From an uncultured Clostridia bacterium (GTDB lineage Bacteria > Bacillota > Clostridia > TANB77 > CAG-508): a DNA stretch of 64,000 bases. The notes under the pieces were generated by a model that worked only from the letters and a program-made list of their open reading frames with translations, made no database searches and was not told the origin of the DNA. How positions within the stretch are numbered: position 1 is the stretch's first letter; each line of letters begins with the position of its first letter. Below are positions 62,260 to 64,000 of the stretch, piece by piece. The stretch spans positions 1 to 64,000 of the forward strand of contig CAKPCK010000001.1 of the NCBI GenBank assembly GCA_934141555.1, in the 5' to 3' direction. Position numbers and translations under genes: made by a program.

Positions 62260-62298
62260 CCAAAAAAGCTACGAGAAATTATTCTCATAGCTTTTTTG
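62260..62298 (-). terminator. intrinsic terminator of the GC-rich paralogue
   Basis: CAAAAAAGCTAcGAGAA (one mismatch) pairs with TTCTCaTAGCTTTTTTG across a 5-base loop. Confidence 0.85.
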
Positions 62299-62346
62299 GT
62301 TAGTCTGTTAAACCATAAGAATACAGTTTAACAGGGGAACTTTGTT

Positions 62347-63636
62347 TTACTCGAAATCATCACCACCATCGGTGTCATCATCGTCAGCGTTGGTATCATC
62401 CAGCGAAGAGTAAATGTTTACCGAAACGATGTTGAATGCGGAATTGGGGGTGAAAGTTTCGGCAATCATATGCCAAAGTTCACCCACCAAATAGGTGGTG
62501 CGGTTTTCCTGAGAGCCATACTGGACCCACACCAGTTCAGAAGGGGCCATCTTGGAATGATCAAACTGCTCAAATTCCTCATCGGAGGTAAGCAGAGTTG
62601 CCTTTGCGTTGATGTTGTCTTCACGACCCCATCTTGCACAAACCTTCTTCTTTGCAGGGAAGGGAAGTGCGCCAGCCCCACGAGGAACTGCCAAAAGGTT
62701 ATCCAGATTGTTGTCAACAATCTGGTAATAAATGGCCTGAGCATATGCCAAAGCATTAAGCTGCTTAGAGCCAATTTCCTTCTTTACCTCGGAAAAGGCC
62801 TTCTCCAGAAGCTCTGCCTGCTTTTCGCTGGAAAGCTTCTTGAACATGGGGAAGACAACGATAGCCTTCCGCCATACTGCAGAAATGATCTGGTAGCTGT
62901 TTGCTGAGTAGTAACTCCGCGGATAGCAGAAGTTCAGGGCATTCAGAAAGTTGCCGTTGGCCAACTTGAAGTTTGCCAGATAGTCCTTCACCTCGCTGAT
63001 GGCAGCCTGGAAGCTGTTGAGCATCTTACCATAATAGGTGTTAGATACTCGAAGAACATTTCCTTCGAAAACGAAGTTTTTCTGTACCATTTCGGTAACA
63101 GGTTCTTTGTCAATACCATAGTGAACTTCGCCAAAGATAAGCGAAGTATTAGGAACAGGTACTACAGAAATGTTTTTGAGAGTGACACCAGAAATCATGG
63201 TCTTTTTGTCAAACTCATAAGAGTCAGCAGTTACAACCTTAACGGCCTGGCCTGTAAAGGCTACGGTGACATTGATGATGAATTTGACAAATGTTTTGGT
63301 TTTGAACCCCAAGTGATCGATGCTGTATCCAGAGCTGATCTTGTTCGCGAGGTCGAAACTGTACGTTCCGGCACTACGATTGTAGGTCATTTTATTGGAT
63401 ACAGTCCAATTGCCGTTGGCACAATGCCGACGGAAAATCGAAACGAGCTGTGCTGCAAAAACAGCACCATAAACCTCATTACGAGTTTTGGCACTTGCGG
63501 AAATCTTCTCATTGATTTTGGCGATATGTGCTCTTACCAGAGCACAATCATAAAAGTCGATGTTGTGAGCCTGCTTGAGTGCATCCATAGTGCCTTCTGC
63601 GATGCGGACTTCAAAATTCTGATTAAAGCTTTTCAT
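62347..63636 (-). CDS. unknown protein, GC-rich paralogue
   Basis: A 429-residue protein similar to the gene downstream (60893-62083), longer by an insertion near residue 345 and by an acidic Asp-rich C-terminal tail (D-D-D-D-T-D-G-G-D-D). No known domain is seen. Its coding GC is near 50%, with many GCC, CTG, GTT and AAG codons, far from the surrounding AT-rich genes, so it is probably a more recent arrival. GGAGG is eight bases before ATG 63636. The promoter is near-consensus, so expression may be high. Confidence 0.85.
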   Translation of the reverse strand: MKSFNQNFEVRIAEGTMDALKQAHNIDFYDCALVRAHIAKINEKISASAKTRNEVYGAVFAAQLVSIFRRHCANGNWTVSNKMTYNRSAGTYSFDLANKISSGYSIDHLGFKTKTFVKFIINVTVAFTGQAVKVVTADSYEFDKKTMISGVTLKNISVVPVPNTSLIFGEVHYGIDKEPVTEMVQKNFVFEGNVLRVSNTYYGKMLNSFQAAISEVKDYLANFKLANGNFLNALNFCYPRSYYSANSYQIISAVWRKAIVVFPMFKKLSSEKQAELLEKAFSEVKKEIGSKQLNALAYAQAIYYQIVDNNLDNLLAVPRGAGALPFPAKKKVCARWGREDNINAKATLLTSDEEFEQFDHSKMAPSELVWVQYGSQENRTTYLVGELWHMIAETFTPNSAFNIVSVNIYSSLDDTNADDDDTDGGDDFE

Positions 63637-63675
63637 AATATATTTCCTCCAAAGTCGATAAATAAAAAATGCATA

Positions 63676-63717
63676 ATATAGGGGAAAATAGAAACCTCCT
63701 TGTAAAGTTCCCTATAT
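63676..63717 (-). promoter_or_regulatory. leader hairpin of the GC-rich paralogue
   Basis: On the minus strand ATATAGGGAA (63717-63708) pairs with TT(C)CCCTATAT-type sequence (to 63676) around a loop that holds AAGGAGG. No start codon follows that AAGGAGG at usable distance, and the real site GGAGG lies later, next to the ATG. Confidence 0.5.
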
Positions 63718-63742
63718 GTGTTTCAATGTACGATATATATGT

Positions 63743-63771
63743 ATTATAGCACACTATTTTTAAAAAGTCAA
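63743..63771 (-). promoter_or_regulatory. promoter of the GC-rich paralogue
   Basis: TTGACT (63771-63766), a 17-base spacer and TATAAT (63748-63743) on the minus strand. Confidence 0.85.
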
Positions 63772-63823
63772 TATATTATGTAAAATCTGCCATGTAGTAA
63801 ATATGTAAAATATATAAAAAATA

Positions 63824-63853
63824 TTGACAAATATAATTATGATATGATATAAT
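63824..63853 (+). promoter_or_regulatory. outward promoter at the right edge
   Basis: TTGACA (63824-63829), an 18-base spacer and TATAAT (63848-63853). A gene should begin near the edge: AAAGGGAG is followed by GTA or ATG (63980) in an open frame. The rest of 63854-64000 is AT-rich leader with no other feature seen. Confidence 0.7.
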
Positions 63854-64000
63854 TATATGCGTATAAATTTGCAAATTGGTAATTTTTAGAAATTATCAGA
63901 TTTAATTCAAAATGATAAAATTTAGAAAAATAAGAATTAAATATAAGTAAAATAAAGGGAGAAAATTGTAGAGCAGACAATGATCAAAACTTTACGAAAC

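Noticed and set aside
62470..63681. Plus-strand frames at 62470-62907 and 63121-63681 opposite the GC-rich gene
   Set aside because: They are shadows of a high-GC minus-strand gene that has a promoter, ribosome binding site and a paralogue.

Overview
The window is a very AT-rich, gene-dense chromosomal stretch from a Gram-positive, endospore-forming member of the Clostridia (Bacillota). The evidence is spoIIGA, sigE and spoIIID, a glmS ribozyme, AddB rather than RecB, an NAD-dependent ligase, strong purine-rich ribosome binding sites and consensus sigma-A promoters. The base composition, compact genes and many unassigned small proteins suggest an uncultured gut-type lineage; that is an inference. 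No rRNA, CRISPR array, transposase or prophage was seen.

Layout. 1-4.4 kb: two tandem paralogues made of 26-residue helical repeats with mTERF-like flanks, separated by two small unknown genes. 4.4-13.8 kb: addB, the purine-nucleosidase/laccase-fold protein, a membrane-anchored HExxH protein, an LD-carboxypeptidase, a radical SAM protein, YihY and a CmpB-type permease. 13.9-17.2 kb: a pilin-like six-BIG2 surface protein and a CPYC thioredoxin-fold partner. 17.4-28 kb: uvrC, a MazG-like protein, a patatin, an RNA methyltransferase, a pseudouridine synthase, a short alaS, a HIT protein, a sortase and ligA. 28-33.5 kb: an ECF sigma factor overlapping a 1577-residue membrane protein with alpha-2-macroglobulin-like domains. 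33.6-38.3 kb: folD, dprA, a DnaB-like ATPase, spoIIID and a lipoprotein-like or membrane-anchored unknown. 38.4-38.9 kb: an isolated gene of much higher GC. 39-46 kb: htrA (minus strand), rnhB, a second pilin-like gene, pdp, cdaA, truA and pflA. 46.4-53.6 kb: the tail of the division cluster, ftsQ - two DUF881 genes - sbp - ftsA - ftsZ, running into spoIIGA - sigE. 53.7-60.7 kb: an aluminium-resistance-type PLP enzyme, an orphan WalR-like regulator, tRNA-Thr, a pseudouridine synthase, an M23 peptidase, and glmS with its ribozyme. 60.8-63.8 kb: two tandem paralogues of unknown function, one AT-rich and one near 50% GC, with related promoters and leaders.

How the parts fit. Most genes are housekeeping: repair and recombination (addB, uvrC, ligA, dprA), RNA modification, cell division leading into the mother-cell sporulation switch, and envelope synthesis and sensing. 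The parts that ordinary annotation does not explain are the repeat-protein locus at the left edge, the ECF sigma/macroglobulin pair, the pilin-like adhesin with a thiol oxidoreductase, several genes whose best ribosome binding site stands before AUA or AUU, the hairpin that covers the spoIIID ribosome binding site, and the GC-rich orphan genes.

Starts were chosen by Shine-Dalgarno spacing and protein alignment from memory; no searches could be run. Repeat counts, stems and spacings were read by eye.
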